Origin: Nocardia puris
GTDB lineage: Bacteria; Actinomycetota; Actinomycetes; Mycobacteriales; Mycobacteriaceae
Reading direction: 5' to 3'
Assembly (NCBI RefSeq): GCF_003315035.1
Contig: NZ_QNRE01000002.1
Coordinates: 372,001 to 436,000 of the forward strand
Length of the DNA stretch: 64,000 nucleotides
Shown: positions 52,348 to 62,493 of the stretch, in pieces
Numbering within the stretch: position 1 is the first letter of the stretch
How the letters are laid out: every line of letters starts with the position of its first letter
The notes under the pieces: generated by a model
Seen by the model: the letters and a program-made list of their open reading frames with translations, nothing else
The model's database searches: none
Told to the model about the DNA's origin: nothing
Position numbers and translations under genes: made by a program

Positions 52348-53666
52348 TGCACCCCTCCTGCCTCGGCCCAGACCGTCGAGCGCGAGTGATCGAAGGGACA
52401 CCCTCCGCCGCGCACATGGTCGATGTATTCCTCGCGGAAGTGCTTCAGCGAGGAGAGAATCGGGCTCGCCGCACCGTCACCCAGCGCGCAGAACGACTTG
52501 CCGTTGATGCTGTCGCTCACGTCGAGCAGCTTGTCCAGATCCGATTCGGTGCCCCGGCCCTGCTCGACCCGCTTCAGCAACTGCACGAGCCAGTACGTGC
52601 CCTCCCGGCACGGCGTGCATTTGCCGCACGATTCGTGGGCGTAGAACTCGGTCCAGCGCAGCACGGCGCGCACCACACAGGTGGTCTCGTCGAAGATCTG
52701 CAACGCCTTGGTGCCGAGCATGGAGCCCGCGCCCGCGACGCCCTCGTAGTCCAGCGGCACGTCGAGGTGCTCCTCGGTGAACAGCGGTGTGGAGGACCCG
52801 CCCGGCGTCCAGAACTTCACCCGGTGCCCGGCGCGAACTCCGCCCGCATAGCCCAGGAGTTCGCGCAGCGTGATGCCGAGCGGCGCCTCGTACTGTCCCG
52901 GCCGGGCGACGTGTCCCGAGAGCGAATACAGCGTGAACCCGGGTGATTTCTCGCTACCCATGGACCGGAACCACTCGGTGCCGCGGTGCAGGATCGCGGG
53001 CACGCTCGCGATGGACTCCACGTTGTTCACCACCGTCGGGCAGGCGTAGAGGCCGGCGACGGCGGGGAACGGTGGGCGCAGGCGGGGCTGGCCGCGGCGG
53101 CCCTCGAGCGAGTCGAGCAGCGCCGTCTCCTCACCGCAGATGTAGGCGCCCGCGCCGGCGTGCACGATGAGTTCCAGATCGAAGCCGGAGCCGAGGATGT
53201 CGCGGCCGAGGAATCCGGCCGCGTAGGCCTCGGCGACCGCCGCGTGCAGGCGGCGCAGCACCGGCACCACCTCACCGCGCACGTAGATGAACGCGGTGGC
53301 CGCGCGGATCGCGTAGGCGGCGATGATCACCCCCTCGATCAGTGTGTGCGGGGTGGCCATCATGAGCGGAATGTCTTTGCACGTACCGGGTTCGGACTCG
53401 TCGGCGTTCACCACGAGGTAGTGCGGCTTCACCGCGCCGTCGGGGCCGGGACCCTGCGGGATGAACCCCCACTTCATGCCGGTCGGGAAGCCCGCGCCGC
53501 CGCGACCGCGCAGCCCGGCGTCCTTGACGGTCTGGATCACCTGGTCCGGGTCCATGCGCAACGCTTTGCGCAAGCCCTCGTAGCCGTCGTTGCGGCGATA
53601 GGTGTCGAGGGTCCACGCCGTGGGGTCGTCCCAGTGGCGGGACAGCACCGGGGTGAGGGTGGTCAT
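52344..53666 (-). CDS. nuoF: NADH-quinone oxidoreductase subunit F (NADH- and FMN-binding)
   Basis: 440 residues. The FMN/NADH site is seen as [18 protein letters not shown] and [15 protein letters not shown], and the [4Fe-4S] ligands as [12 protein letters not shown] plus a later Cys in GKSFCALGD. It accepts hydride from NADH in the peripheral arm. ATG 53666 shares one base with the nuoE stop (TGATG). Confidence 0.95.
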   Translation of the reverse strand: MTTLTPVLSRHWDDPTAWTLDTYRRNDGYEGLRKALRMDPDQVIQTVKDAGLRGRGGAGFPTGMKWGFIPQGPGPDGAVKPHYLVVNADESEPGTCKDIPLMMATPHTLIEGVIIAAYAIRAATAFIYVRGEVVPVLRRLHAAVAEAYAAGFLGRDILGSGFDLELIVHAGAGAYICGEETALLDSLEGRRGQPRLRPPFPAVAGLYACPTVVNNVESIASVPAILHRGTEWFRSMGSEKSPGFTLYSLSGHVARPGQYEAPLGITLRELLGYAGGVRAGHRVKFWTPGGSSTPLFTEEHLDVPLDYEGVAGAGSMLGTKALQIFDETTCVVRAVLRWTEFYAHESCGKCTPCREGTYWLVQLLKRVEQGRGTESDLDKLLDVSDSINGKSFCALGDGAASPILSSLKHFREEYIDHVRGGGCPFDHSRSTVWAEAGGVQ

Positions 53667-54415
53667 CACAGGCCCTCCGAATCCGGTTGCGGCGCTCGCA
53701 TATCGAGCTCCTTGGCGACCTCGAGGCCGGCGAGCGTGGCGGGGCCGGGCGCGCCGTCGAGAGCGCCGGGGCGCGGGTCGGGGAAGCCCGCGAGGATGCG
53801 CGCCGTCTCCCGGAACGTGCACAGCGGCGCGCCGCGCGTGGGCGTGACCCGCTGTCCGGCGCGCAGCGCGTCGACCAAGGCACGCACCGAATCAGGGGTC
53901 TGGTTGTCGAAGAACTCCCAATTGACCATCACCACGGGGGCGTAGTCACAGGCCGCGTTGCACTCGATGTGCTCGAGGGTGATCGCGCCGTCGGCGGTCG
54001 TCTCGCCGTGGTGGATGCCCAGATACTGTTCCAGCGCCCGCAGAATCGCGTCACCGCCCATCACCGCGCACAGCGTGTTCGTGCAGACGCCCACGTGGTA
54101 GTCGCCGGTGGGGGCGCGGCGGAACATCGAGTAGAACGTCGCCACCGCCGTGACTTCCGCGCCGGTGAGGCCCAATTGCTCGGCACAGAAGTCGATTCCG
54201 GTGCCGGAGACGAACCCCTCTTCGGACTGCACCAGGTGCAGCAGCGGCAGCAGCGCCGAGCGCGGGTGCGGGTAGCGGGCGATGATCTCCTGTGCGTCGG
54301 CCTCGAGCCGGTCGCGCACGAACGGCGGATACGGTTCCGGCCGGGTGGACAGCCGCAGCAGGATCGGGGATCCGCCGCCGTTGCCCGTGGTATCGCTGCG
54401 TGCCGCTGTCGTCAT
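53666..54415 (-). CDS. nuoE: NADH-quinone oxidoreductase subunit E
   Basis: 249 residues. The thioredoxin-like [2Fe-2S] domain has ligands in [11 protein letters not shown] and [18 protein letters not shown], preceded by the helical region [19 protein letters not shown]. About 60 extra C-terminal residues ([20 protein letters not shown] and onward) are an actinobacterial-style tail. ATG 54415 overlaps the nuoD stop (ATGA). Confidence 0.95.
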   Translation of the reverse strand: MTTAARSDTTGNGGGSPILLRLSTRPEPYPPFVRDRLEADAQEIIARYPHPRSALLPLLHLVQSEEGFVSGTGIDFCAEQLGLTGAEVTAVATFYSMFRRAPTGDYHVGVCTNTLCAVMGGDAILRALEQYLGIHHGETTADGAITLEHIECNAACDYAPVVMVNWEFFDNQTPDSVRALVDALRAGQRVTPTRGAPLCTFRETARILAGFPDPRPGALDGAPGPATLAGLEVAKELDMRAPQPDSEGL

Positions 54416-55794
54416 CGGTCCACACCACCCATCACCGGGTCGATGCTCGCGACGGAGGCGATGACGTCGGCGACCATGCCGCCCTCGCACATCGCCGCCA
54501 CCGCTTGCAGATTCGTGAACGAGGGATCGCGGAAGTGCACCCGGTAGGGCCGGGTGCCGCCGTCGCTGACCATGTGCACGCCCAGCTCGCCGCGCGGCGA
54601 CTCCACCGCCGAATACACCTGCCCCGCCGGGACGCGGATGCCCTCGGTGACGAGCTTGAAGTGGTGGATCAGCCCCTCCATCGAGGTGCCCATGATGCGT
54701 CCGATATGGGCGGGGGAGTTGCCCAGGCCGTCCTTGCCCAGTTGCAGGTCGGCGGGCCAGGCGAGCTTCTTGTCCTCGATCATCACCGGGCCCGGCCGCA
54801 ACCGGTCCAGGCACTGCTCGACGATCTTGAGCGACTCCTTCATCTCCTCCACCCGGATCAGGTAGCGGCCGTAGCAGTCGCAGCCCGTGGTGGTGGGGAT
54901 GTCGAATTCGTAGGTCTCGTAACCGCAATACGGCTGGGCCTTGCGCAGATCGTGCGGCAGCCCCGCCGAGCGCAGCACCGGGCCGGTGATGCCGAGCGCC
55001 ATGCAGCCGGTGAGGTCGAGGTAGCCGATATCCTGGGTGCGCGCCTTCCAGATGGGGTTCTGGGTGAGCAGATGTTCCATGTCCCGCAGGCGTTTCGGCA
55101 TCAGTGCCAGCAGGTCGCGCACCTTCTGCACGCCGTCGTCGGGCAGGTCCTGCGCCACACCGCCCGGCCGGACGTAGGCGTGGTTCATGCGCAGACCGGT
55201 GATGGTCTCGAAGACGTCGAGGATGAGTTCGCGTTCACGGAACCCGAACAGCATCGGGGTGAGCGCGCCCAGTTCCATGCCGCCGGTGGCCAGCGCCACC
55301 AGATGCGAGGAGATGCGATTGAGTTCCATCAGCATCACGCGAATCACGGTGGCGCGCTCCGGAATCCGGTCCGTGATGTCGAGCAGCCGCTCCACGCCCA
55401 GGCAGAACGCCGTCTCGTTGAAGAACGGGGACAGGTAGTCCATGCGGGTCACGAACGTGACGCCCTGGGTCCAGTTGCGGAACTCGAGGTTCTTCTCGAT
55501 GCCGGTGTGCAGGTAGCCGATGCCGCAGCGGGCCTCGGTGACGGTCTCGCCCTCGATCTCCAGGATGAGGCGCAGCACGCCGTGCGTGGACGGGTGCTGC
55601 GGACCCATGTTGACGACGATGCGCTCTTCGCCGACGGTGCCGAGGGTTTCGGTGACCGCGTCCCAGTCCTGACCGCCGACGGTGACGACGGTGGGTTCGA
55701 AGCTGTTCATGGCGGGCTCCCGCGAGTCGGTCATGGCGGGGTCGGGCCCGGCGCCGGTGGTGCGCGCGCCGGGCTGGGTGTCGATGTCGTTCAC
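54412..55794 (-). CDS. nuoD: NADH-quinone oxidoreductase subunit D
   Basis: 460 residues. The 49-kDa-type quinone-site subunit has [70 protein letters not shown] and the C-terminal [23 protein letters not shown]. It forms the quinone pocket with NuoB and NuoH. The GTG 55794 start shares one base with the nuoC stop (TAGTG). The first 35 residues are a variable extension; in-frame ATGs there are alternative starts. Confidence 0.95.
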   Translation of the reverse strand: MNDIDTQPGARTTGAGPDPAMTDSREPAMNSFEPTVVTVGGQDWDAVTETLGTVGEERIVVNMGPQHPSTHGVLRLILEIEGETVTEARCGIGYLHTGIEKNLEFRNWTQGVTFVTRMDYLSPFFNETAFCLGVERLLDITDRIPERATVIRVMLMELNRISSHLVALATGGMELGALTPMLFGFRERELILDVFETITGLRMNHAYVRPGGVAQDLPDDGVQKVRDLLALMPKRLRDMEHLLTQNPIWKARTQDIGYLDLTGCMALGITGPVLRSAGLPHDLRKAQPYCGYETYEFDIPTTTGCDCYGRYLIRVEEMKESLKIVEQCLDRLRPGPVMIEDKKLAWPADLQLGKDGLGNSPAHIGRIMGTSMEGLIHHFKLVTEGIRVPAGQVYSAVESPRGELGVHMVSDGGTRPYRVHFRDPSFTNLQAVAAMCEGGMVADVIASVASIDPVMGGVDR

Positions 55795-56519
55795 TAGCTG
55801 TACGCCCTCCGCTCGTCGGGCGGCGGGATGCGCGCGCCCTTGTATTCGACCGGGATCCCGCCGAGCGGGTAGTCCTTGCGCTGGGGGTGCCCGCGCCAGT
55901 CGTCCGGCATGGTGATGCGGGTCAGCGACGGGTGACCGTCGAAGAGGATGCCGAAGAAGTCGTAGGTCTCGCGTTCGTGCCAGTCGGTGGTCGGATACAC
56001 GTCGAACAGCGACGGGATGTGCGGATCGTCGTCGGGCGCGGCCACTTCCACGCGCACCCGGCGGCCGTGCGTGATCGACATGAGGTGGTAGACGGCGTGC
56101 AGTTCGCGGCCGGTGTCGTCGGGGTAGTGCACGCCGTTCACGCCGAGGCAGAGCTCGAAACGCAGTGCGGCGTCGTCACGCAACGCGCGCGCCACCGCCT
56201 GGAGGTGGTCGCGCCGCACGTGCAGGGTGAGTTCGCCGCGGAACACCACGACCTTCTCCAGAGCGGTCTCGAACGCGGTGTCCGCGCCCGCCAGCGCCGT
56301 GCGCAGCGCGTCGACGACCTCGTCGAAGTACCCGCCATACGGTTCGGGGGAGCTGCCCGGCAACGTGACCGGGCGGACCAGGCGGCCGTAGCCGGACGTG
56401 TCGCCGGTGCCGGAGATGCCGAACATGCCGCGCCGCACGCCGATCAGCTCACCGCCGGTCTCGGGCGGGGTGCCTTCCGGGCCCGCGGTCGCGGCCTGGT
56501 CTTTCGCGTCGGCGCTCAT
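55794..56519 (-). CDS. nuoC: NADH-quinone oxidoreductase subunit C
   Basis: 241 residues. The 30-kDa-type core has [72 protein letters not shown] and the end [19 protein letters not shown] 75-residue N-terminal extension is usual in mycobacteria and relatives. ATG 56519 overlaps the nuoB stop (ATGA). Confidence 0.95.
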   Translation of the reverse strand: MSADAKDQAATAGPEGTPPETGGELIGVRRGMFGISGTGDTSGYGRLVRPVTLPGSSPEPYGGYFDEVVDALRTALAGADTAFETALEKVVVFRGELTLHVRRDHLQAVARALRDDAALRFELCLGVNGVHYPDDTGRELHAVYHLMSITHGRRVRVEVAAPDDDPHIPSLFDVYPTTDWHERETYDFFGILFDGHPSLTRITMPDDWRGHPQRKDYPLGGIPVEYKGARIPPPDERRAYS

Positions 56520-57070
56520 CGCAGCAGACCCTCCATCCGGATGGTGGGGGTGGTGTCGAGCGCGGCCTGCTCGGCGGCGCGGATGGCCTCCTCGCGGTTC
56601 ACGCCGAGCGGCATCTCCTGAATCTTGGCGTGCAGCGCCAGAATCGCGTTCAGCAGCATCTCCGGGCGGGGCGGGCAGCCGGGCAAGTAGATGTCCACCG
56701 GCACCACGTGATCGACGCCCTGCACGATGGCGTAGTTGTTGAACATCCCGCCCGAGGACGCGCAGACCCCCATGGCCAGCACCCATTTGGGCTCGGTCAT
56801 CTGGTCGTAGACCTGCCGCAGCACCGGCGCCATCTTCTGGCTCACGCGTCCGGCGACGATCATCAGATCGGCCTGGCGCGGGGACGCGCGGAACGCCTCC
56901 ATGCCGAAGCGCGCGATATCGAAACGCCCACCGCCGGTGGCCATCATCTCGATCGCGCAGCAGGCCAGGCCGAAGGTGGCCGGCCACAGCGACCCCTTGC
57001 GCAGGTAGCCGGCGAAATCCTCCACCGTGCTCAGCAGGAACCCGCTGGGCAGTTTCTCCTCGAGACCCAT
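56516..57070 (-). CDS. nuoB: NADH-quinone oxidoreductase subunit B
   Basis: 184 residues. All ligands of the N2 [4Fe-4S] cluster are visible: the adjacent cysteines in [15 protein letters not shown], then [15 protein letters not shown] sequence ([16 protein letters not shown]) and [11 protein letters not shown]2 passes electrons to quinone. ATG 57070 with GGGAG nine bases upstream is chosen. It lies 40 bases after nuoA, the widest gap within the nuo operon. Confidence 0.95.
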   Translation of the reverse strand: MGLEEKLPSGFLLSTVEDFAGYLRKGSLWPATFGLACCAIEMMATGGGRFDIARFGMEAFRASPRQADLMIVAGRVSQKMAPVLRQVYDQMTEPKWVLAMGVCASSGGMFNNYAIVQGVDHVVPVDIYLPGCPPRPEMLLNAILALHAKIQEMPLGVNREEAIRAAEQAALDTTPTIRMEGLLR

Positions 57071-57110
57071 TACGACCAACTCCCGTGACGCGGACTGCGT
57101 TTCATTGCGA

Positions 57111-57491
57111 TCAGTCCCAGCTGAGCCCGCCGCGGCGCCACTCGTAGGCGTAGGCGACGGAGACGTTGAAGATGAACAGCGCCATGGCGGCGAGCCCGAA
57201 CAGCCCCAGCGCGTCGAAGTGCACGGCCCACGGGTAGAGGAACACGATCTCGATGTCGAAGATGATGAACAACATCGCCGTGAGGTAGTACTTCACCGGA
57301 AAGCGCTGTCCGGTAACACTTCCCGGCCCGCCCGCGACGGCGTGCGGGGTGGGCTCGATGCCGCATTCGTAGGGTTCGAGTTTGGCGCGGTTGTAGCGTT
57401 TGGGGCCGATCAGGGCGGCCATGACGAGCGAGAACACCGCGAACGCCGCGGCGATCGCGCCGAGTACCAGGGTCGGCGATTCCAGGTTCAC
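57111..57491 (-). CDS. nuoA: NADH-quinone oxidoreductase subunit A
   Basis: 126 residues with three helices. It has [15 protein letters not shown], the flexible loop with the conserved Cys, and [28 protein letters not shown], with the acidic membrane residues conserved in the family. The first gene of the operon; GTG 57491 follows the purine-rich site GGAGGGGGAAG. Confidence 0.95.
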   Translation of the reverse strand: MNLESPTLVLGAIAAAFAVFSLVMAALIGPKRYNRAKLEPYECGIEPTPHAVAGGPGSVTGQRFPVKYYLTAMLFIIFDIEIVFLYPWAVHFDALGLFGLAAMALFIFNVSVAYAYEWRRGGLSWD

Positions 57492-57941
57492 GACAGCACT
57501 TCCCCCTCCTTGGGGCACGGAGCTCCGTGGCGGCGGCGTGGACGGTGGCCTCGGCCAGGCCCGTCGGCCTGGTGCGACGGGCTGATGTCGCACACGCGCC
57601 GGTGTGAGCTACGGCACAGATTACAACCGTTGCCGGGGCCGCCGATGCCTTTGAGATCGGATGTTTGATCGAATTCGGAACTACGATTCATGACCGAAGT
57701 GGGCTAATCGGGCTTCGGTGTCACGTGACGTATTCGTGGGCTGTGCTGGAGTTCTGCTATGCGGTGTTGTTACCGCTGGGTATCTGAGTCACCGATGAGT
57801 TGCCGGCGCGTGTCGTGCGGGCGGCTGGGCGCGCGTGAGTGTGCGCGGCGGGGGATTCCGCGCGTTGGTGAGATTTGCTCATCGGTCGCTCTGCTGGCGG
57901 CGGTGGCCGCATTGTTCTCGGTGATGAGCGAAAGCTATGAA
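57492..57941. other. 450-base region upstream of nuoA
   Basis: No gene is seen on either strand. It should hold the nuo operon promoter and the terminator of the receiver gene. Visible structures are a CRP-like dyad at 57603-57618, a hairpin with arms ACCGAAG (57693-57699) and CTTCGGT (57713-57719), and a perfect 10-base palindrome GTCACGTGAC at 57720-57729. The leader between these and nuoA exceeds 100 bases. Confidence 0.6.
57603..57618. promoter_or_regulatory. CRP-like binding site upstream of nuoA
   Basis: TGTGAGCTACGGCACA matches the actinobacterial/enteric CRP consensus TGTGA-N6-TCACA at nine of ten positions. Centred about 120 bases before nuoA, it could allow cAMP-receptor control of complex I. 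A nearby TAATCT on the minus strand (about 57619-57624) might be a -10 element, but no good -35 is evident. Confidence 0.45.
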
Positions 57942-58352
57942 TCAGGCGGCGCTACGGCTGCGCAGCAGCGTCACGACGGCCTCGGTCAACCGGATCGGAT
58001 CGATCGGATGCGCCACCGCCGCCTCGGCCCGCGACCACGACGCCAGCCACGCGTCATCCGGCCGCCCGGTGAGCACCAGAATCGGCGGGCACTCCGCGAT
58101 CTCGTCCTTCAACTGCTTCGCGATCCCGAGCCCCCCGGCCGGCGCCGACTCCCCATCCAAGATGGCGAGATCGATCGCCCCGGCATCCATCTGCTCGATG
58201 ACAACCGGCGCGGTCGCCACCTCGAGGTACTCGAGAGAGGGGAGCTCGGGGTGCGGGTTCCTCCCCAACGCGGCCATCACTTGCTGCCGCGTGTCGGCGT
58301 CGTTGCTGTAGACCAGCACCCGCAGGGCGGTGGAGCGCGTTGAGTCAGCCAC
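57942..58352 (-). CDS. Stand-alone receiver-like protein upstream of nuoA (Rv3143-like)
   Basis: 136 residues from GTG 58352. A response-regulator receiver fold without an output domain: LRVLVYSNDADTRQQVMAAL, IDLAILDGESAPAGGLGIAKQLKDE (presumed phospho-Asp in ILDGE), PPILVLTGRPDDAWLASWSRAEA, then VAHPIDPIRL where the usual lysine is replaced by histidine. Mycobacterium tuberculosis has a very similar protein (Rv3143) just before nuoA, so the linkage is conserved. A regulatory link to complex I is likely but unproven. The changed lysine suggests unusual phosphorylation behaviour. Confidence 0.82.
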   Translation of the reverse strand: MADSTRSTALRVLVYSNDADTRQQVMAALGRNPHPELPSLEYLEVATAPVVIEQMDAGAIDLAILDGESAPAGGLGIAKQLKDEIAECPPILVLTGRPDDAWLASWSRAEAAVAHPIDPIRLTEAVVTLLRSRSAA

Positions 58353-58416
58353 GGTGGGATGGTACGTCCGCCCCCACCCCCTGCGCGGCATGTTCGGTGA
58401 GATCGCGTGGTGGGGG

Positions 58417-58970
58417 TCAATCTTGGTTTGAGCTAAGCCAGTCGACGATTCGCTGGACTCGCTCGACATGGGTTGTGAACACCACTGGCCGTCTTTCGGC
58501 CAGTGAGCGGTAGATGCTGAGGGCTTCCTCGGCGGCGGCCGATCCGTCCTCCCGGCGTTCCAGCTCACCCAACCGGACCGCGAGATTGTTGAGGCGCTGA
58601 CCTCCTTGGGTGGACGCCGGTATCGCTGAACAAGCGCCTGTGTGAGGGTGGCGGCGACAGGTGCGAGTACTTGTGTCGGGTACGGGATGTCGTCGTGCAA
58701 CCTCGTCAGGGTTTCGGTACTGGAATCGAGGTGGGTGGCGAGGTGTTCGATTGCTGATAGCAGCGGGGCGGGGGATTCCACCTGGGTTGCGATCCGGATT
58801 GCGGCCGGCATGAGAGTGGTGGCGTGATCAACGCACCAGGTTGTAAGCCGTTGTCCCACATCGGGAGTGAGTGACGGGTGGTTGGCGGCGCGGGTGCAGA
58901 CCGTGAGGAGGTGTTCGGTTTCTGCCGGGGAAGCTGGGTTGGTGGCGACGGCTTCGCCTCACGGTCGCTG
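58417..58970 (-). pseudogene. TPR-repeat regulatory protein, 3' remnant with frameshift
   Basis: The upstream part (about 58600-58970) reads ETEHLLTVCTRAANHPSL, VGQRLTTWCVDHATTLMPAA and SAIEHLATHLDSSTETLTRL. In another frame the homology continues as GQRLNNLAVRLGELERREDG, AAAEEALSIYRSLAERRPVV and HVERVQRIVDWLSSNQD, ending at TGA 58417. The second half is a clear tetratricopeptide pattern from large NB-ARC/TPR regulators. A frame change near 58600 and the absence of the N-terminal domains make it nonfunctional. Confidence 0.7.
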
Positions 58971-59028
58971 AGAAGCAGCGGCCGATGTCGAATGGCGGCC
59001 GTGTTCGGGGTAGAAGACGGGCCACCCG

Positions 59029-59685
59029 CTAATCGGCTCGTACGCGGCGGGTGTCGTGCGCCCACATCGCGATCTCGACGCGGTTGCGGGCGCCGAGCTT
59101 GGTCATCAGGGAGGCGACGTGGGACTTGACCGTGCTCAGGCCGACGAAGAGCTCGGTGGCGATCTCGGCGTTGGTCCGGCCTCGGGCCACCAGGGCGAGT
59201 ACCTCCTCCTCGCGCTCGGTGAGTGGGTCGATGGGCTGGACCGGTACCGCCGGGGCTTGGTCGGCGAAGGTCGCCAGTAGTCGGCGGGTGACGTTGGGGG
59301 CGATCAGGGCGTCCCCGTCGGTCGCCGCGTGGATGGCCTGCACGAGCAGCTCCGGTCCGGCGTCTTTGAGCAGGAACCCGCGGGCGCCGGCGCGCAGGGC
59401 GCCCAGGATGTATTCATCGAGGTCGAAGGTGGTTATCACCACGACCGCCATTGGGTCCAGCACGTCCGGTCCGGCCAGCCGCCGCGTCACCTCTACGCCG
59501 TCGAGCCCGGGCATCCGAATGTCGACGAGCAGGACATCGGGACGCAGCCGGGTCGCCAGGTCGAGCGCCGCGAGCCCGTCCGCCGCTTCGCCCACGACCT
59601 CGATTCCAGGTTGCGCGCTGAGAATCATCACCAGCCCGGTCCGGACCAAGTCCTGATCGTCGGCAACGACCACGCGGATGCTCAT
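59029..59685 (-). CDS. LuxR/NarL-type response regulator
   Basis: 218 residues. The receiver domain has acidic residues in VVVADDQDLVRTGL, phospho-Asp in DVLLVDIRMPGLDG near residue 53, switch Thr in VVVITTFD and Lys in GFLLKDAGPE. The LuxR helix-turn-helix has LTEREEEVLALVARGRTNAEI and STVKSHVASLMTKLGARNRVE. Its start overlaps the histidine kinase stop (ATGA), so the two are one two-component system. The target is unknown; the membrane protein at 60973, divergent from the kinase, is a candidate. Confidence 0.95.
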   Translation of the reverse strand: MSIRVVVADDQDLVRTGLVMILSAQPGIEVVGEAADGLAALDLATRLRPDVLLVDIRMPGLDGVEVTRRLAGPDVLDPMAVVVITTFDLDEYILGALRAGARGFLLKDAGPELLVQAIHAATDGDALIAPNVTRRLLATFADQAPAVPVQPIDPLTEREEEVLALVARGRTNAEIATELFVGLSTVKSHVASLMTKLGARNRVEIAMWAHDTRRVRAD

Positions 59686-60821
59686 GCCGGTGCCTCCGCG
59701 GGCAGCACGGCCTCGACCACCCAGCCACCTTCGGGCCCCGGCCCCGCGGAGAGTGATCCGCCGAGGAGCTGGGCGCGTTCGGCCATGCCCAGCAGGCCGA
59801 ACCCGGGCTCGGGGGCAGGCCCCGGTTCGGTCTGCCCGTCATCGATGACACGCAGTCTGACGGCGTCGCCCTCGCGGCGCACGTCGATCGCGACGCGAGT
59901 CGCGCTCCGGGCGTGACGGACGGCGTTGGTCAGCGATTCCTGCGCGAGCCGGTAGAGCGCGGCGTCGACGGGTCGCGCGAGCCGGGTCAGCGAATTGTCC
60001 AGTGAGACTTCGACGGTGGGTGCCGCGTCGGCGCGCGCCAGAGCGGGCAGGTCCGCGACACCCGGGGGAGGTGAGTAGTCGACGCCTTCGTCCGCACGCA
60101 GCACCCGCACCATGGACCTCATCTCCGCCAGTGTTCGCGACGCCTCCGATTCGATCGCCGACAGCACCTCGGCGGCCTTCTCGGGCTGGGTGCCGGCGAC
60201 CACGCCACCGGCCTGCGCCTGCACCGCGATGGCCGAGACGTGGTGGGCCACGATGTCGTGCAGCTCGCGCGCCAGCGCCACGCGCTCGTGATTGCGGATC
60301 TCGCGCTGCTGACGTTGCCAGAGGTCCGCGCGGAAGCGGAACACCGCCGCGAGAGCGACGAACAACAGCAACAGGACGGTCCCGCCGAAAACGTCGGTCC
60401 AGCCCGAGGAGGCGGCGTACATCCCCAGCGCGGTGACGACCGTCACGAACGCCGTCCCCAAGATGATTTCCCGTCCCGAGCCCCACCGCACCAGGGAGTA
60501 GAGCAGGATCAGGGTGGCCATCATGGACTGGAGGCCGAGGTCCCCGGTGTGCGCGGCCAACTGCACGACCGAGAGCAGCCCGGCGAGGCTCCACCCGACC
60601 AGGGCGGCCATCAGGGGGCGGTCCCGCCGCCAGAGCAAGGCAGGCGTCACCGCGAGGGCGAGCACGGTCACGAGGAGGCGCCACTCCACGTCCGGTCGAA
60701 GGACTCCTTCGAGCAGGGCGGCGGCCGCGAACAGGCCCACCAGCAGCCAGTCGAGCCGACCGACGGGTGGGGCGTCCGCGGGCCGCGGCTCATGCCAGAG
60801 GGGGCGCCGGAGAGTGACCAC
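59682..60821 (-). CDS. Sensor histidine kinase (HisKA_3 type)
   Basis: 379 residues. The N-terminal membrane region has about five or six helices (LDWLLVGLFAAAALLEGVL, LLVTVLALAVTPALLW, GTVLLLLFVALAAVFRF). A HisKA_3 dimer/phosphoacceptor helix follows with the His in ARELHDIVAHHVSAIAVQAQ, then an ATPase domain with the N box ESLTNAVRHARS and G box GFGLLGMAERAQLLGG. No extracytoplasmic sensor loop of size is visible, so it likely senses membrane or envelope state. GTG 60821 is the start. Confidence 0.93.
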   Translation of the reverse strand: MVTLRRPLWHEPRPADAPPVGRLDWLLVGLFAAAALLEGVLRPDVEWRLLVTVLALAVTPALLWRRDRPLMAALVGWSLAGLLSVVQLAAHTGDLGLQSMMATLILLYSLVRWGSGREIILGTAFVTVVTALGMYAASSGWTDVFGGTVLLLLFVALAAVFRFRADLWQRQQREIRNHERVALARELHDIVAHHVSAIAVQAQAGGVVAGTQPEKAAEVLSAIESEASRTLAEMRSMVRVLRADEGVDYSPPPGVADLPALARADAAPTVEVSLDNSLTRLARPVDAALYRLAQESLTNAVRHARSATRVAIDVRREGDAVRLRVIDDGQTEPGPAPEPGFGLLGMAERAQLLGGSLSAGPGPEGGWVVEAVLPAEAPA

Positions 60822-60972
60822 CGCTCCAGCCTAGAGTTCGGCGCGCCTCGGCGTACCCACCGAAAGAACTAGAGCGAGTCATGCCATCGGCGGCAGAAAT
60901 CCAGCCTCCGGGCCGGTGTGCCCGCCGCCGCACTCGGCGATCGTGGACCTACCCACAACCGAGGAGCCCATG

Positions 60973-61449
60973 ATGAGAACACCTCACCCCACCACACTGG
61001 ACGACCAGCCGATCCCGGTGCGAGCCAAGATTGCCGCGGCGTGGACGAGCTTCATGTTCCTGTACGCCTACGTGGACATTCTCAACTTCTTCACACCCGG
61101 CGTCGTCCAAGAAATCCTCGACGGCAAAGTCTTCGAATTCGACCTCTCCCAGACCTTTTCGACCACAGCACTGATTCTCATGGCCGTCCCGATCCTCATG
61201 ATCGTGCTGTCGATGACGCTGCCCGCCGGGGTGACCCGCCTCGCGAACCTCGTCGTGGCCGCGCTCTACGTGCCCGTCACGGTATTCAACGTGCTGGGCG
61301 AGTCGTGGGTGCTCTTCTACGGCCTCGGCATCGTCCTGGAAGTTATCCTTCTCGCCTTCATCATCAGGTCCGCCTGGACCTGGCCCCGCACCGCAGGGTC
61401 GGCGACCAACCCGGGCGGTGGAACGGTTCGCGCCCAGCAGCGGGCCTGA
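60973..61449 (+). CDS. Small four-helix membrane protein (DUF6326-like)
   Basis: 158 residues from ATG 60973 (GAGGAG six bases upstream; the ATG three bases earlier is too close). Four helices are predicted: KIAAAWTSFMFLYAYVDILN, ALILMAVPILMIVLSMTLPA, NLVVAALYVPVTVFNVLG and VLFYGLGIVLEVILLAFIIR. The pattern fits the DUF6326 family, function unknown. It is divergent from the two-component system and convergent with cbbP, with a strong hairpin in between. Confidence 0.78.
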   Translation: MRTPHPTTLDDQPIPVRAKIAAAWTSFMFLYAYVDILNFFTPGVVQEILDGKVFEFDLSQTFSTTALILMAVPILMIVLSMTLPAGVTRLANLVVAALYVPVTVFNVLGESWVLFYGLGIVLEVILLAFIIRSAWTWPRTAGSATNPGGGTVRAQQRA

Positions 61450-61502
61450 ACCCAACGGCGGTCCCCATCCCGTTCGGCGCCGTCCGCCTCGGTGCCGCGG
61501 TG

Positions 61503-61537
61503 GTGGCCTCCTGGCGGCGGGACCGGCAGGAGGCCAC
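61503..61537. terminator. Bidirectional hairpin terminator
   Basis: Perfect 11-base arms GTGGCCTCCTG (61503-61513) and CAGGAGGCCAC (61527-61537) with a 13-base loop, between the convergent DUF6326-like gene and cbbP. It is well placed to end both transcripts; no U tract. Confidence 0.75.
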
Positions 61538-61584
61538 GATGGCTCGCGATGCGGAAGATCAGGACGGCGGGCGGTGCTGAACAC

Positions 61585-62463
61585 TCACCGCGCTTGTCGG
61601 GGTCTCTTGTCCATCAACCGCAGGATCAGCGGTGTGAAGATCAATTGCATGGCCAGTTCCATCTTTCCGCCCGGCACCACGATGCAATTGGGGCGGGACA
61701 TGAAGGAGTCGTGGAGCATCGATAGTAAGTACGGGAAGTCGATTACTTTCGGGTCGGCGAAGCGGATGACGACGAAACTTTCGTCGGCGGTGGGGATGGT
61801 GCGGGCGATGAAGGGGTTGGAGGTGTCGACGGTGGGCACGCGTTGGAAGTTGACGTAGGTGCGGGAGAATTGGGGGCAGATGTAGGTGACGTAGTCGGGC
61901 ATGCGGCGCAGGATGGTGTCGATGACGGCCTCGCTGGAGTAGCCGCGTTCGGTCTTGTCGCGGATCACCTTCTGCGTCCATTCGAGGTTGATGATGGGCA
62001 CCACGCCCACCAGGAGATCCGCGTGCTCGGCGATGTTCACGGTGGACGTCACGGCCGCGCCGTGCAGCCCCTCGTAGAACAGCAGGTCGCTGCCCGGCGA
62101 CAGTTCCTCCCACGGGGTGAACGTCCCCGCCGGCTGTCCATAGGGTTTCGCCTCGCGATCGTTGTGGAGGTAACGGCGCACCATACCGACGCCGGTTTCC
62201 CCGTAGTCGCGGAACAGCGTCTCCAATTCCTTCAGCAGATTCGCTTCCTCACCGAAATGCGAGAACCGGAAATTACGGTTCTGCTCCGCCTCGGCCATCG
62301 CGAGTTTCATCTCGTCGCGGTCGTAGCGATGGAACGAATCCCCCTCGACGATCGCGGCGTTGATACCTTCGCGGCGGAAGATCTCCTGAAAGGTCCGGGT
62401 GACGCTGGTCGTGCCCGCACCGGACGAACCGGTGATCGCGACCACGGGGTGTTTGACCGACAT
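61585..62463 (-). CDS. cbbP: Phosphoribulokinase (proteobacterial-type)
   Basis: 292 residues. The kinase has the P-loop variant GSSGAGTTSVTRTF at residue 12, EGDSFHRYDRDEMK near 40, HFGEEANLLKELE near 69, and the later segments LLFYEGLHGA and RGYSSEAVIDTILRRMPDYV. It phosphorylates ribulose 5-phosphate to ribulose 1,5-bisphosphate, the reaction specific to the Calvin-Benson cycle. Length and sequence fit the compact octameric bacterial enzymes, which lack the plant thioredoxin cysteines. The gene follows fbp in the same direction after 30 bases. Confidence 0.93.
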   Translation of the reverse strand: MSVKHPVVAITGSSGAGTTSVTRTFQEIFRREGINAAIVEGDSFHRYDRDEMKLAMAEAEQNRNFRFSHFGEEANLLKELETLFRDYGETGVGMVRRYLHNDREAKPYGQPAGTFTPWEELSPGSDLLFYEGLHGAAVTSTVNIAEHADLLVGVVPIINLEWTQKVIRDKTERGYSSEAVIDTILRRMPDYVTYICPQFSRTYVNFQRVPTVDTSNPFIARTIPTADESFVVIRFADPKVIDFPYLLSMLHDSFMSRPNCIVVPGGKMELAMQLIFTPLILRLMDKRPRQAR

Positions 62464-62493
62464 CGCACCTCCTCACTTGTCGGACAACGGAAT

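Noticed and set aside
57693..57719. The hairpin upstream of nuoA as a riboswitch
   Set aside because: Only a 7-base-arm hairpin is visible, with no conserved riboswitch core that I recognise. It may be a terminator for the receiver gene instead.
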